Shown: piece by piece, positions 1 to 9,799 of the stretch
How the letters are laid out: every line of letters starts with the position of its first letter
How positions within the stretch are numbered: position 1 is the stretch's first letter
NCBI GenBank assembly: GCA_039199225.1
Contig: JBCCSZ010000064.1
Coordinates: 1-28,320 of the forward strand
From: JBCCSZ01 sp039199225
GTDB taxonomy: Bacteria; Bacteroidota; Bacteroidia; Chitinophagales; Saprospiraceae
Length of the DNA: 28,320 nucleotides
Reading direction: 5' to 3'
Translations under genes and position numbers: made by a program
The notes under the pieces: generated by a model
Told to the model about the DNA's origin: nothing
What the model saw: the letters and a program-made list of their open reading frames with translations, nothing else
Databases searched by the model: none

Positions 1-917
1 CCGATCCAGTGGCCACCCGGCGTGATCTTCTTGGTAGCATACATGACGTGGCCGATGTGGTGCGATACGTATGGGTTGCAATCCCAGAAGCTGGCAATCG
101 CCAGGCGCTCCTCCTTATTTTTGCGAACGGCATTGTAAACCTCCATGGTTTCCTTGTAAAACTGGCTGTTCTTTTCCATGCTAACGGGCGTGGGGGGGAG
201 GGGCTTGAACTGCTTGGCCGAATCCAGTGCAAAGGTCCGAATCTTCATCCAATGGGGCTCAATGCCATCCATGTAATCCGGTGGCGTAGGTTTCCATTTG
301 CGCTCTTCGGTCGGAATGCTGTACTTCGGAAAAGTACGGGTCTCCTTGTAGTTGTCCTTGTCAGCCCAAGCTAAGATGTGCTTACTGGCGCGGTTGCCAT
401 ATGCAATGGAGCGCTCAAAGACATCGGATGGCATTTTCAACGACTTGAAGTGAGCCATCATCTCCTGTTGGTAAGCCTCGATCTTATCTTCCGAAAAAAT
501 AAGGGCCTTTCCACACTGTAAAAATGCTTGGATACCCGCCAAAGGATAGCAATACACCTTCCCTTGCTCCGGCGCCGGTATGGGTGTCAATCCATTTAAT
601 TGGCCCGCCAACGTACGATGAGAAGGGTTGTCCTGCCGCATCACTTCATAAGCTGCTATACTCGGATAGGCATAAATACGACTCGCAACAGGCGGTGAAA
701 AAATATCGTGAACGATGACATCCGTTAGCTTTTGCATCGACCGATGAACCCATTCCGAAGAGCGGGCATCCTCTTGGAAATTGGGATTCACCTCCTCAAC
801 TTCGCTCACCTCCTCTGCTTGCGCCACTTTTTCCGGAGGAGTCTCACTTTGGTCCCCGCCACAAGCCATCAACAAGCACAAAAAACTTCCTACTAACAAT
901 AAATTAAAAATTCTCAT
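1..917 (-). CDS. Vanadium-haloperoxidase/PAP2-type lipoprotein (5' part, runs off window)
   Basis: The minus-strand frame is open from an ATG at 917 to the window edge, giving 305 visible residues; the 3' end lies outside. The N-terminus is a lipoprotein signal (MRIFNLLLLVG..., Cys20 in LMAC), followed by a Glu-rich linker. Segments such as PVASRIYAYPSIAAYEVM, IASFWDCNPYVS and GGHWI near the cut edge match my memory of the vanadium-dependent haloperoxidase / PAP2-like family common in Bacteroidota. The vanadate/phosphate-binding Lys, Arg and His residues would be downstream and cannot be checked, so haloperoxidase and acid phosphatase remain open. It lies 78 nt after the GH65 gene on the same strand and is probably the distal visible gene of the susCD-led cluster. 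The reading frame is sure; the family is likely; the activity is not established. Confidence 0.75.
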   Translation of the reverse strand, partial: MRIFNLLLVGSFLCLLMACGGDQSETPPEKVAQAEEVSEVEEVNPNFQEDARSSEWVHRSMQKLTDVIVHDIFSPPVASRIYAYPSIAAYEVMRQDNPSHRTLAGQLNGLTPIPAPEQGKVYCYPLAGIQAFLQCGKALIFSEDKIEAYQQEMMAHFKSLKMPSDVFERSIAYGNRASKHILAWADKDNYKETRTFPKYSIPTEERKWKPTPPDYMDGIEPHWMKIRTFALDSAKQFKPLPPTPVSMEKNSQFYKETMEVYNAVRKNKEERLAIASFWDCNPYVSHHIGHVMYATKKITPGGHWI

Positions 918-995
918 ATAAAACTATTTTCCACAAAAATAAGGCTTTCGCCAGAATTCTATCTACTTCTACTTTGATTGCCCCCTTATTTGGAT

Positions 996-3032
996 TCATT
1001 TTACCTGATATTCTTTCCGCTCCTTTCCAACACCCTTGAGGGTCAGTGACTGCCAATTAGAAGGTAATTTTGTCTCTAATTGTTCGATGCCATTGGCTCC
1101 AATTTTCAGCCCACCAAAGCCCGATAGCACGGCCTGCAGCATACCGCCTGCACCTGTTGCAAAGTAGGGATTCGTACCGCCTGCTGTCTCGGCCAGTACA
1201 CCAAAAGGAGGCACCTCGTTGGGCTTGTAGCTTTTGACAAAAAGTTCGTGCGCCTTTTGGGCCTTACCTTGGCGAGCATACAGCACACTCAGAATGGCAC
1301 CTCCCATCGCCGGACCGTCAGCAGCCAGCCTGGGTTCGTAGTATTGGAGGTCTTTCAGTATATCTTCTTCTTTTTGGACCACCTCTAGTGGATAGGCCAA
1401 CAAATTGACATCTGCTTGTTTGATGATCACACCATCGTAGGTTGCATTTTCGCGGGTGGTACCGTCGGGAAACTTCAAAAGCGGAATGTTTTCAGCCACA
1501 TGCATCCAATCCGGATCGGGCGTCAAGCCCAGTTCCTTGGCCGCTTGGGTCGCATAGCCCAAGACCGTTCTGGCCATTCCGTTGGTAAAGGCATTGTTGT
1601 CGATGTTTTCCTCCCATTCATTGGCACCGATGACATTGTTGATGTCGTAGCGGCCCGGACCGTTGCGCTCTACCCGGCTCGTCCAGAAGTCAGCCACCTC
1701 CCGCAGCATGGGGTATCCGCGATTGGCCAGCCACTCCTTGTCCTTGGTCACCAGATAGTACTGCCAAAAGGCCCAACCGACACAGCCTGTGATGTGGTGC
1801 TGGAAAGGCCCCGTCAATGCCCAAACCGGTGTATCCTCCGATCCGTCTGCCGAAGATTCCCAAGGAAACATCGCTCCTTTGTAGCCATGTGCAAAAGCGT
1901 TTTGTCTGGCCATTTCCAATCTTTCAAAACGATATTCCAGCAAAGAGTGCGCAATATCGGGTTGCAGCATCAAAAGGGGTGGATACATCCACAATTCGGT
2001 ATCCCAGAATACGTGTCCGTTGTAGCCTAGACCGGACAGCCCCATGGGCGAAAGGCTGTAGGCCGTACCGGCTCTGGCAAAAGAGTACAAATGGTACAGA
2101 CCAGAGCGCACGGCGCGCTGCGCCTCCAAATCTCCCTCGATGACAATATCGCTTTTCCACAATTCGGCCCAGGCAGCTTTGTGGCGCTTGAGCAAGCGTT
2201 CGGAACGCTCCAGAGCAGCAAAGATTGTCAGACGCTCTGCTTCGTTGAAAGGGTCGTCGTAGTGCTCGGTTGAAACGGCAGAGGCCACAATGCTGAAGCG
2301 ATAGGTCGTGCCGGCCTTCAGTTTTTTATGAAACTTGGCCAGGTGGCGGTTGTAGTCCCAATCCTCGTGAATCAGCTGTGGTTCGCTGCCATGCGCTTCT
2401 TCAAAAATGAAGCTGTTGGAGGCCGCAACGGTATGTTTACCGGATGGGCTTTTGGCCACCGAACTCATCAATGGAATCTTGACGTGTGGGCGGTCGATTT
2501 CACTGTAGTAGTTGCGGACATCATTGAGGTGGTTGGGCGCTTCGATGACGCTGATTGGTGTAATGGCAATATCTTTTTGGGCCGTAATTTCAAATTGAAT
2601 CATGGCTGTGTAGGGCAAATGCTGTAGGGCCATCATCCGGTGGGTCACTTTGGCTTTGTCACCAATGTCAAAAGTTGTCGTCAGGATGGCCTCCTGCATA
2701 TCCAGCGATTGTACATAGTTGGAGATGTCACGTCTGCCAATTCTCCGCTGATCGATATCCAACTCCATATTCACATGATTGAAGGTCTTGAGGATATTCG
2801 AAACACGACCACGCTGGTAATAATCGTATACGCCATTCAGAACAACGTCGGTTACTTTGAGTGGTTCTGGCGACGAGACAATGCCGATCATGCCATTGGC
2901 AACCGTGATGCCGTAATAATTATTGGGATCAATGTCTTTGGCTTGAATGTGCCAGGGTGATTGGTCGAGTTGCTGTGCGGATGCGAGTTGAACCATCGCA
3001 AACAGCAGCAATAGGGGAAGAATTTTTTTCAT
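996..3032 (-). CDS. Secreted glycoside hydrolase family 65 protein
   Basis: A 678-aa protein with a Sec signal peptide (cleavage near ASA-Q20). The GH65 (alpha/alpha)6-barrel signatures are present: FWDTELWMYPPLL at 342-354, GANEWEENIDNN at 469-480 and the KQADV segment at 538-542. In GH65 phosphorylases the second motif is IGPDEYH-like and its Glu is the general acid, so Glu472 is the likely acid here. The C-terminal segment LAETAGGTNPYFATGAGG (613-630) resembles, from memory, the human glucosylgalactosylhydroxylysine glucosidase (PGGHG), where a Glu serves as base; Glu615 is the candidate. That favours hydrolysis over phosphorolysis, as does export, since the periplasm offers no use for a phosphorylase sugar phosphate. 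GH65 acts on alpha-glucosides; the substrate here is not readable. It lies 33 nt after the second VCBS gene, in the same cluster. Confidence 0.88.
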   Translation of the reverse strand: MKKILPLLLLFAMVQLASAQQLDQSPWHIQAKDIDPNNYYGITVANGMIGIVSSPEPLKVTDVVLNGVYDYYQRGRVSNILKTFNHVNMELDIDQRRIGRRDISNYVQSLDMQEAILTTTFDIGDKAKVTHRMMALQHLPYTAMIQFEITAQKDIAITPISVIEAPNHLNDVRNYYSEIDRPHVKIPLMSSVAKSPSGKHTVAASNSFIFEEAHGSEPQLIHEDWDYNRHLAKFHKKLKAGTTYRFSIVASAVSTEHYDDPFNEAERLTIFAALERSERLLKRHKAAWAELWKSDIVIEGDLEAQRAVRSGLYHLYSFARAGTAYSLSPMGLSGLGYNGHVFWDTELWMYPPLLMLQPDIAHSLLEYRFERLEMARQNAFAHGYKGAMFPWESSADGSEDTPVWALTGPFQHHITGCVGWAFWQYYLVTKDKEWLANRGYPMLREVADFWTSRVERNGPGRYDINNVIGANEWEENIDNNAFTNGMARTVLGYATQAAKELGLTPDPDWMHVAENIPLLKFPDGTTRENATYDGVIIKQADVNLLAYPLEVVQKEEDILKDLQYYEPRLAADGPAMGGAILSVLYARQGKAQKAHELFVKSYKPNEVPPFGVLAETAGGTNPYFATGAGGMLQAVLSGFGGLKIGANGIEQLETKLPSNWQSLTLKGVGKERKEYQVK

Positions 3033-3065
3033 TGGTGATATAACTTTTTCAGTATGATAAACAGG

Positions 3066-6000
3066 TTATTGCAACAACTGATCGGAGCGCAAAATCAGAA
3101 CAGAATCGTTGTTGCGCACCAAAACAACATGGGGATGTCCATTTATCTGAACGACCTTAATCTGTCGAATCTGTCCCCTCACCCCTAAAGATTCCAATTC
3201 TTTAACCACCAGTCCATTCTTATCGAAGCTCAAAATAGAGCCATAGTCTGCATCATAACGCCCCATCGAGATATTGGACTCATAGAAATTGCCACCAAGT
3301 ACCAGCTCCATTCCACCGTCTCCATCCAAGTCGACATAGGCACCGGCTTTGATTGGACTGAATTGTAGGTGGGTGGGCAGTGCTCGTCTGTTAAAAGACA
3401 ATTCGCCTTCGTTGATAAATAGGGAGTTCTCAAGGCATTCGGCTTGTAGTTGTTCGCTTTGTTGAAGCTTTTCCTTTCCAACCAAATCCTCCAAGTCGGC
3501 CTTAGCAAAGTCTTTGGCAAATAAAAACTTTTTCTTCAGGCTTGGCATTTGCATGGTCAGCTCCTTGTAGTTGTTGAATACGATATCTCGCTCACCCAAT
3601 CGGTATTCCAGCAATTGCTCGGCTTTTCCATTATCGTCAAAATCATTGAGGTATAGGCTGACTTTATGCTTGGGAGAAGCTTTGATTTTGGAGTTCAGCC
3701 CAAGGTTACCAGCGATAAAATCCACATCGCCATCCCCGTCGAAGTCGGCAGGGATTAAGGCATTCCACCAACCGCTGATTTGCTGGGGGGAATGCTCTAC
3801 AAATCGTTTTCCCCTCGATTCAAAAATCTTGATTGGCCCCCATTCTGTCGATACGACCAGGTCTTGATCAGCATCCTGATCCATATCGGCCCAAAAGGCA
3901 TCTTTGACCATTCCTGCTTTTTTCAAAGAAGGCGCATAACGCTCTGTTTGATCTTCGAAACGTCCATCGCCTTTGTTGAGGAGGAGGAATGATTCCGGGC
4001 TTTTGCCATAATTCCAAGGAACCGACCGACCCCCAAGAAAAAGGTCTGGAAACCCATCTTGATTGACATCGTGAACGGCCAAACAGGAAGCGTTCACATA
4101 AATGCTGTCAAAAGCCCCAGCCAAAACACTCAGCTGACCACTACCATCGTTGAGGTAAACCCTGGGTTGTAGCTGAAAGGCTTTTCCCCAAAATTCATTG
4201 CCACCACTGGCGACGACCAAATCCAAATCTTTATCGTTGTCCAAGTCAACCCATTCGGCATCGACATCTTCGTAGACACTGTCTTGTATCAGTGCATCGC
4301 TTTTTAGCAGTTCGAACTTTCCGCTTGTATTCTGCACATAAACGGTAGAGCGGCCCCATTTTGACGACCCGATAAAAAGGTCATCCCTACCATCGCCATT
4401 GACATCTCCCACGGCCAAGGCCGGACCTTCGGTTGAAGACATATTCGGGATGAGGCGCTCCCGGTTGAATTCCACAAAATCATTTTCTTTGTGTACATGT
4501 TGCAAATCTACCTCTGCGCTGACCTCCTCCAACGGAAAACGACGCTTTGATCGACGATCGCGCAGGCGTTTGTAGTCGTAACGAGCCAGCCCCTCCTGCC
4601 AAGTTAGTTTAATTTGCGCATTGAAAGAATCTGGCTGTAGGTATTGGTAGCTTTGGTCTGGCCAAATCAAAAGCATGGAATCCACCTCGCTGGCCTGGCC
4701 CAAGCCTAGGTGGAGGTTGTGGGAAGTGCTGGACTGAAAAGCGCGAACTGGATGGTTTTCAAACTGCAGCAGCGAATCGGATTTGTAAACCAAGACCCTA
4801 GCTCCGATGGCAGATGGATTGCGCGCAGGTCCTTGCAATTGCAAGCTCAAATAATCCTGTGCATCTGTATTTTCCGTCGCCAGATTTCGGTATATGAAGG
4901 GGCCATCACCGATGTTGTTGACCAGAATATCTAGATCGCCATCGCCATCGAAATCGGCATAAGCAGCGCCATTGGAATAACTGGGTTGATTGTTTTGAAC
5001 TTGCTCCTTGAGGTCTTGAAATTGTAAATCTCCTTTGTTGAGAAAAAACTTATTGGGCAATTTGATTTCTGGCATGCGCTCGGCAACGGAAAGATCGTCC
5101 TGCTCTGCTTTGTTGAACTTGAACTTTTGATTCTGGTCCGCACCAGACATAAAACTGATGTAATCAATGTCGTTCATCCGCTTGGGGATGCCATTGGAGA
5201 TGAAAAAGTCTTTGTGGCCATCGTGGTCAAAATCAAATATCAGCGGCGACCAAGACCAATCCGTTGCGTGCATGCCGGTCAACTGCCCTATTTCACTGAA
5301 AGTATTGTCGCCATTGTTGAGTTGCAAGTTGTTTCGAGCATACTGATAGTTGTAGCCAAAACTGAGCTTAAAATGATACACATCATATTCTTCCTCCCCC
5401 AGCGAACTCTTAAGTATGTATGGATCGTAGGGCAACATGTCGAGCGTAAAAATTTCGCTGTACCCGTCGTTGTTAATGTCGGCGATGTCTACCCCCATTG
5501 AGAATTTACTGGTGTGATTGATCTGCTCATTGAGCGTTTCTTTGAAGCGGCCGTTTTGTTGGTTGAGGTATAAATAATCGTTTTCGTGAAAGTCATTGGC
5601 AATATAAATATCCGGCCATCCATCCAGGTTGATGTCGCTCACGGCAATGCCTAAACCATAGCCTATGACGGTGCTTAAAATTCCGGACGGGGTCGTCACA
5701 TCTACAAAGCGGCCGTCCACATTTTCCAGCAACATATCACCAGACGACTCATGCGATTTTTCCTGCATTTCTACGCGCTTACCAAAAGTGCCGTTTTCGT
5801 GTACCGAATGCCGAAGTTGATACATGTCTAGGTCCCCATCCAGGTCGTAGTCAAAAAATGCTGCTTGGGTACAGAAGCCAGTGAAGGCCAATCCGTAAGT
5901 TTCAGCTTCTTCCTTAAAAACGGGAACGCCATTTTTTATTCCTTGACAAATCCACAGCTCATTGTGTCCTTCAAGTTCCCGGAATTTACTGACTTGGCTG

Positions 6001-6416
6001 ACATAAATATCCAGCAAACCATCCTGGTTGATGTCGACTGTTGTACAGCCTGTCGACCAAGCGTTGCTGTTGCCACCGATTCCAGCTTGGGTAGATACAT
6101 CTTCGAATTGAAGTGCGCCCTTGTTGAGGTATAATTTATTTTTGCTTTGATTGCGCGTCAGAAAAACATCCTCTTGACCATCTTGATTGAAGTCGCCGAT
6201 GGCTACGCCGCCGCCATTGTAGAAATACATGTAATTGAATACATTCAAATCCAACGACAGAGTCAAATCATTGCTAGCTGTCAAACCAGTTTTCGAGCCA
6301 TCCAGCAACTCAAAAAGATTTTTTTGTGTAGACACCTCCGGCTGACAAGAAAAAGATAAACAACAAATCAGGCAAGCAATGCATGCCTTGAAAAATGGCC
6401 TCATAGAATAGCTCAT
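3066..6416 (-). CDS. VCBS/FG-GAP + UnbV (CRTAC1-like) lipoprotein, copy 2
   Basis: A 1116-aa exported protein. The N-terminus is hydrophobic and ends at Cys24 (LSFSC), an imperfect lipobox of the kind Bacteroidota tolerate. It carries about a dozen calcium-loop repeats of the form DxNxDGxxD or DxDGDGDxD (for example IGDFNQDGQEDVF near 73, FFDYDLDGDLD near 187, YADFDGDGDLD near 486, VGDVNGDGRDDLF later), which build beta-propeller blades. An ASPIC/UnbV domain lies at about 532-595 (NPSAIGARVLVY ... HLGLGQ ... LLIWPD). A second propeller half follows. It is homologous along its whole length to the upstream gene, 34 nt away. An in-frame ATG at 6404 (Met5) is a possible alternative start. Such proteins often accompany SusCD pairs; binding or adhesion is inferred, and no enzymatic residue is apparent. 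Confidence 0.9.
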   Translation of the reverse strand: MSYSMRPFFKACIACLICCLSFSCQPEVSTQKNLFELLDGSKTGLTASNDLTLSLDLNVFNYMYFYNGGGVAIGDFNQDGQEDVFLTRNQSKNKLYLNKGALQFEDVSTQAGIGGNSNAWSTGCTTVDINQDGLLDIYVSQVSKFRELEGHNELWICQGIKNGVPVFKEEAETYGLAFTGFCTQAAFFDYDLDGDLDMYQLRHSVHENGTFGKRVEMQEKSHESSGDMLLENVDGRFVDVTTPSGILSTVIGYGLGIAVSDINLDGWPDIYIANDFHENDYLYLNQQNGRFKETLNEQINHTSKFSMGVDIADINNDGYSEIFTLDMLPYDPYILKSSLGEEEYDVYHFKLSFGYNYQYARNNLQLNNGDNTFSEIGQLTGMHATDWSWSPLIFDFDHDGHKDFFISNGIPKRMNDIDYISFMSGADQNQKFKFNKAEQDDLSVAERMPEIKLPNKFFLNKGDLQFQDLKEQVQNNQPSYSNGAAYADFDGDGDLDILVNNIGDGPFIYRNLATENTDAQDYLSLQLQGPARNPSAIGARVLVYKSDSLLQFENHPVRAFQSSTSHNLHLGLGQASEVDSMLLIWPDQSYQYLQPDSFNAQIKLTWQEGLARYDYKRLRDRRSKRRFPLEEVSAEVDLQHVHKENDFVEFNRERLIPNMSSTEGPALAVGDVNGDGRDDLFIGSSKWGRSTVYVQNTSGKFELLKSDALIQDSVYEDVDAEWVDLDNDKDLDLVVASGGNEFWGKAFQLQPRVYLNDGSGQLSVLAGAFDSIYVNASCLAVHDVNQDGFPDLFLGGRSVPWNYGKSPESFLLLNKGDGRFEDQTERYAPSLKKAGMVKDAFWADMDQDADQDLVVSTEWGPIKIFESRGKRFVEHSPQQISGWWNALIPADFDGDGDVDFIAGNLGLNSKIKASPKHKVSLYLNDFDDNGKAEQLLEYRLGERDIVFNNYKELTMQMPSLKKKFLFAKDFAKADLEDLVGKEKLQQSEQLQAECLENSLFINEGELSFNRRALPTHLQFSPIKAGAYVDLDGDGGMELVLGGNFYESNISMGRYDADYGSILSFDKNGLVVKELESLGVRGQIRQIKVVQINGHPHVVLVRNNDSVLILRSDQLLQ

Positions 6417-6450
6417 TTAAAAATATATTAAACTTAAGCAGTTCGTAGAA

Positions 6451-9400
6451 TTAATTACTTCGGCACAAAATCTGGGGAACACCATCATTCACACCAAAAA
6501 TAAAACAGCTTTGTCCCTTCCATTCAACGGACGCTACATCTTGTACCTGCCCGGTGATGTCCAGCCCACTTTCCCGGCTGTTCAGCAATCTGAAGCTCCG
6601 TTGACCTTGGTTGAGTAGTACCTGGCCACGCCCTGCATCAATGCGGGAAAACTGGGGAGTGAATCCAAAGTTGTTGTTACCAGCGATGATGTCCGGTAGC
6701 CCATCGTCGTTCAGATCATCCAATAGAAAGGCATTGATCGAAGTAAGCTGTGCTTCGTGTGGCAACTTTTTCAATTCAAAAGTACCATCTCCATTGTTCC
6801 ATGCAATAGCGGAGTAAAAATAGCCTGCCTCTTTTTTTGTGGCCTTGTTCAGAACTTCCTTTGAGAACAAGTCGCGAATTCCTTTTTTGGCATATTCAGC
6901 GTGCCGGGTGTTCTGCTTTTTCAGGCTGATGATTTGGTCTGTCAACTCTTTTTTTACCAACACCGGAACATCTTTTGCGTTCACCTGTCGGGTCAATATT
7001 TTATCGACGGTTCCATTTTCGTCAAAATCAGACAGCCACAGTCGGATGGGTAGAAACTTTGGATTGGCCAGGTAAGCATTCATGCCCGAGTTTCCAAGGA
7101 CCAGGTCTTGATCGCCATCGCCATCCATATCTGCCGCTTGAATAGATTCCCACCAGCCTTTGTACTGGTCTAAGGAAGTTTTGACTGCCTTGAATTGTTT
7201 TCCATTGTATTGATACACTTCAATGCCCATCCATTCTCCGGCTACGATCAGGCTAGGTGCCGCATCTTTTGTCAAAGGCGTAAAGATGGCTTCGTTTATC
7301 AGGCCGTTTTTCAGTAGGGCCGGTGCCACGCTTTCAGTAACATCCTCAAAAAGTCCCTTGCCTTTATTGCGATACAGATAGTTTCGGGAATTGATGCCAT
7401 AGATACCTGGAACCGAGTTGCTAAACACGAACAAATCTTGATCGCCATCCTTATCATAATCCATAGGTACAATGCAGGAGGTATTCAGTCCATTGCGCGG
7501 AAAGGCACCTCCTTCGAGTCGAAAATTGGCCTGACCATCATTGAAATATACCCTATCGTGCATCACCCGCGACCCCAATTGATCGTGGTTGCCTCCCGAG
7601 CCGACGATCAAGTCGAGATCACCATCACCGTCCAGGTCGGCCAGAGCGGCGGCCGTATCTTCAAATTTTTCTTCTGCTTCCAAACCACTCGTTGGCTGCC
7701 TTTGAAAGCCCTCCGAAGTTTGCAAATAAATTTGGCCACTTTGTCCCACGGCACCACCGACAAATACATCTTCCAGACCATCGCCATTCAGATCACCAAC
7801 GGTCAAGCAAGGCCCCTGCCGAGACATTTTTTTGAAAGTCATTCCTTCGGCATAGAAGTCGACAAAGTTGTCCTCTGTGTGTTTTTCAAAGTCTTCCGCT
7901 TGGGGAATCAGCAATGCCTCTGTTGCAGTTTCAGCCACTTGCATGGGCTTTCGAGCCGCTTGCTCTTTGACGATGCGATAGGTGGTATCAGTTTGAACAT
8001 CCAGCAGAAGTGTTTGCTGCAAATCCGGCCAGATGATATGGACAGAATCGACCGTTCGATCGCCCAGACCAAAGACCTGCGAATAGGTGACACTCGATTG
8101 GAAGCCCCGGGTCGGAATCAGCTCGGAGGCCATGGTTTCTGAGCCGGCATAAACGATGCATTTGGCACCGATGGCGTTGCGATTGGCGTCTTGCTGTTCG
8201 AGGATGAACTTCAGGTAGCCCGGACCGGCACCATCGGCGATGGAAGTGTTTTCAAAAACGAAAGCTTCCTGGTTGAGGTTGTTCACCACCAGGTCGAGAT
8301 CGCCATCGCCATCGAGGTCGCCATAGGCTGCGCCGTTGGAGAAGGACGGTGGATTGAATGCCTCCGACAGCTGTAAATCTTCAAACTTCAACTGACCATC
8401 ATTGACAAACAGCTTATTGGGCAATGGGGTCGAAGGCATCTTCTCGATGATCTTATCGACTTTCTCCTTTTCGTCGGAAAGTACCATTTTTTGAATGACC
8501 TCATTGGCAAAAAAGTCGATAAAATCCTGGTTGGTCACATCTTGATAAACGCCGTTGCAAACATATATATCCCGATAACCATCGCTGTTAAAGTCGAACA
8601 TCAAAGCGCCCCAACTCCAATCGCTGGAAGATACGCCACTGTAAAAAGCTATCTCTTTAAAGTGATCGTTTTTTTGGTTGAGTTGCAGGGTATTTTGCAT
8701 AAACTGATAGTAGAAATCCCGCCGCAACTTCATTTCATAGATGTTGTAATTGTCAAAAGTCGTCGTCGTTTTCAGTCGCACATCATCGTCGGGGAGCATG
8801 TCCGTTACAAATATTTCTGGCAAGCCATCGTTGTTGACATCTGCCATATCCGCTCCCATGGAAAACATGCTCAGGTGGCGCATCCAGTTTTTGATGTCCT
8901 CCTTAAAAGTTCCATCCTTTTGGTTGATGTAGAGGTAATCTCTTTCGAAGAAGTCATTGGAAACATAGAGGTCCGGCCAATGGTCGCCATTCACATCTCC
9001 GATGGTTATTCCCAAGCCAAAACCGATGAGACTACTGTAAATGCCGCTTTCCGAAGTGGCATCCACAAAACGTCCGCCTTCGTTGCGCAGCAGCTTATCG
9101 CCTCCCCCCTTCAAAAAATCTTTGACTGGCCATTTTTCCGATGGCAACTCCCGCTTATTGCTGTAGTTGAGCGTATTGACGGGCATGAAGCTGTTGTTCA
9201 GAATGTATACATCGAGGTCACCATCCAGATCGTAATCGAAAAAAGCAGCATGAGTAGTATAACCGTTTTCATCCAATCCATACTCTGCCGCCTTATCTGT
9301 AAATGTGAGATCACCATTGTTGATGAAGAGATTGTTTTTCTGGTCTACGCCCTTGCGAAAGCCTGCGTTGCACACGTAGATGTCCAAAAGACCATCCGCA

Positions 9401-9783
9401 TTGATATCGACCATAGCCAGGCCCGTACTCCACTTTTCTCCACAGGCGATACCTGCCTTTTCGGTAATGTCTTCAAATTTGAAATCTCCCTTGTTGAGAT
9501 ACAGGCGATTGTCTCCCATATTGGCAGTAAAAAATAAGTCGGGCAGTCCATCGTTATTGAGGTCTCCAACTCCCACACCACCACCATTGTAGAAATTGCG
9601 ATAGCGGAAGATGTTGAACTCCTTGGTATTTTCAATGGAATTGACAAAATCAACCCCGGTTTCTGTGGCAGCCAGCCTTCGAAAAGGAGCTTTGGTAGGA
9701 GTCTTTTCTTGTACACTTGGCCCATCACAGGAAGCACTCGCCAAAAGGCAAAATAACATACTGATATATAAACAGCGATTCAT
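6451..9783 (-). CDS. VCBS/FG-GAP + UnbV (CRTAC1-like) lipoprotein, copy 1
   Basis: A 1110-aa exported protein. The start is placed at the ATG at 9783 because the two codons before it are GTG and TTG of a non-signal extension. From that Met the signal MNRCLYISMLFCLLASASC gives a lipid-bearing Cys19, with acidic residues following. At least twelve calcium-binding propeller loops are visible: VGDLNNDGLPDLF, MVDINADGLLDIY, FFDYDLDGDLDVY, YGDLDGDGDLDLV, LADLDGDGDLDLI, AADMDGDGDQDLV and others. The UnbV domain lies at about 532-597 (NRNAIGAKCIVY ... FGLGDR ... IIWPD). It follows the structured spacer behind susD, so its expression may be lowered relative to susCD by the terminator there. The function is unknown; a surface-attached, calcium-dependent binding role is the usual inference. 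Confidence 0.9.
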   Translation of the reverse strand: MNRCLYISMLFCLLASASCDGPSVQEKTPTKAPFRRLAATETGVDFVNSIENTKEFNIFRYRNFYNGGGVGVGDLNNDGLPDLFFTANMGDNRLYLNKGDFKFEDITEKAGIACGEKWSTGLAMVDINADGLLDIYVCNAGFRKGVDQKNNLFINNGDLTFTDKAAEYGLDENGYTTHAAFFDYDLDGDLDVYILNNSFMPVNTLNYSNKRELPSEKWPVKDFLKGGGDKLLRNEGGRFVDATSESGIYSSLIGFGLGITIGDVNGDHWPDLYVSNDFFERDYLYINQKDGTFKEDIKNWMRHLSMFSMGADMADVNNDGLPEIFVTDMLPDDDVRLKTTTTFDNYNIYEMKLRRDFYYQFMQNTLQLNQKNDHFKEIAFYSGVSSSDWSWGALMFDFNSDGYRDIYVCNGVYQDVTNQDFIDFFANEVIQKMVLSDEKEKVDKIIEKMPSTPLPNKLFVNDGQLKFEDLQLSEAFNPPSFSNGAAYGDLDGDGDLDLVVNNLNQEAFVFENTSIADGAGPGYLKFILEQQDANRNAIGAKCIVYAGSETMASELIPTRGFQSSVTYSQVFGLGDRTVDSVHIIWPDLQQTLLLDVQTDTTYRIVKEQAARKPMQVAETATEALLIPQAEDFEKHTEDNFVDFYAEGMTFKKMSRQGPCLTVGDLNGDGLEDVFVGGAVGQSGQIYLQTSEGFQRQPTSGLEAEEKFEDTAAALADLDGDGDLDLIVGSGGNHDQLGSRVMHDRVYFNDGQANFRLEGGAFPRNGLNTSCIVPMDYDKDGDQDLFVFSNSVPGIYGINSRNYLYRNKGKGLFEDVTESVAPALLKNGLINEAIFTPLTKDAAPSLIVAGEWMGIEVYQYNGKQFKAVKTSLDQYKGWWESIQAADMDGDGDQDLVLGNSGMNAYLANPKFLPIRLWLSDFDENGTVDKILTRQVNAKDVPVLVKKELTDQIISLKKQNTRHAEYAKKGIRDLFSKEVLNKATKKEAGYFYSAIAWNNGDGTFELKKLPHEAQLTSINAFLLDDLNDDGLPDIIAGNNNFGFTPQFSRIDAGRGQVLLNQGQRSFRLLNSRESGLDITGQVQDVASVEWKGQSCFIFGVNDGVPQILCRSN

Positions 9784-9799
9784 ATACAACACACTTTAG

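Noticed and set aside
9..374. Plus-strand ORFs in the first 720 bp
   Set aside because: Shadow frames of the minus-strand haloperoxidase-type lipoprotein, whose frame is open to the edge with a lipoprotein signal.
1416..2030. Plus-strand ORF of 204 codons inside the GH65 gene
   Set aside because: Antisense to conserved GH65 catalytic motifs; low-likelihood composition and no family resemblance.
4920..4960. Local GATCGCCATCGCCATCG-type simple repeats (also near 8290 and 7110)
   Set aside because: They encode the DGDGDLD calcium loops of the VCBS repeats, so they are explained by protein sequence and are not DNA-level repeats or binding-site arrays.
8491..9537. Long plus-strand ORF (348 codons) and other plus-strand ORFs within 3.5-9.8 kb
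   Set aside because: Antisense to the VCBS genes. The Asp/Gly-rich repeats (GAT, GAC, GGC codons) read on the other strand as Ile/Val/Ala codons with few stops, so long shadow frames are expected. The minus frame has signal peptides, domains and operon context.
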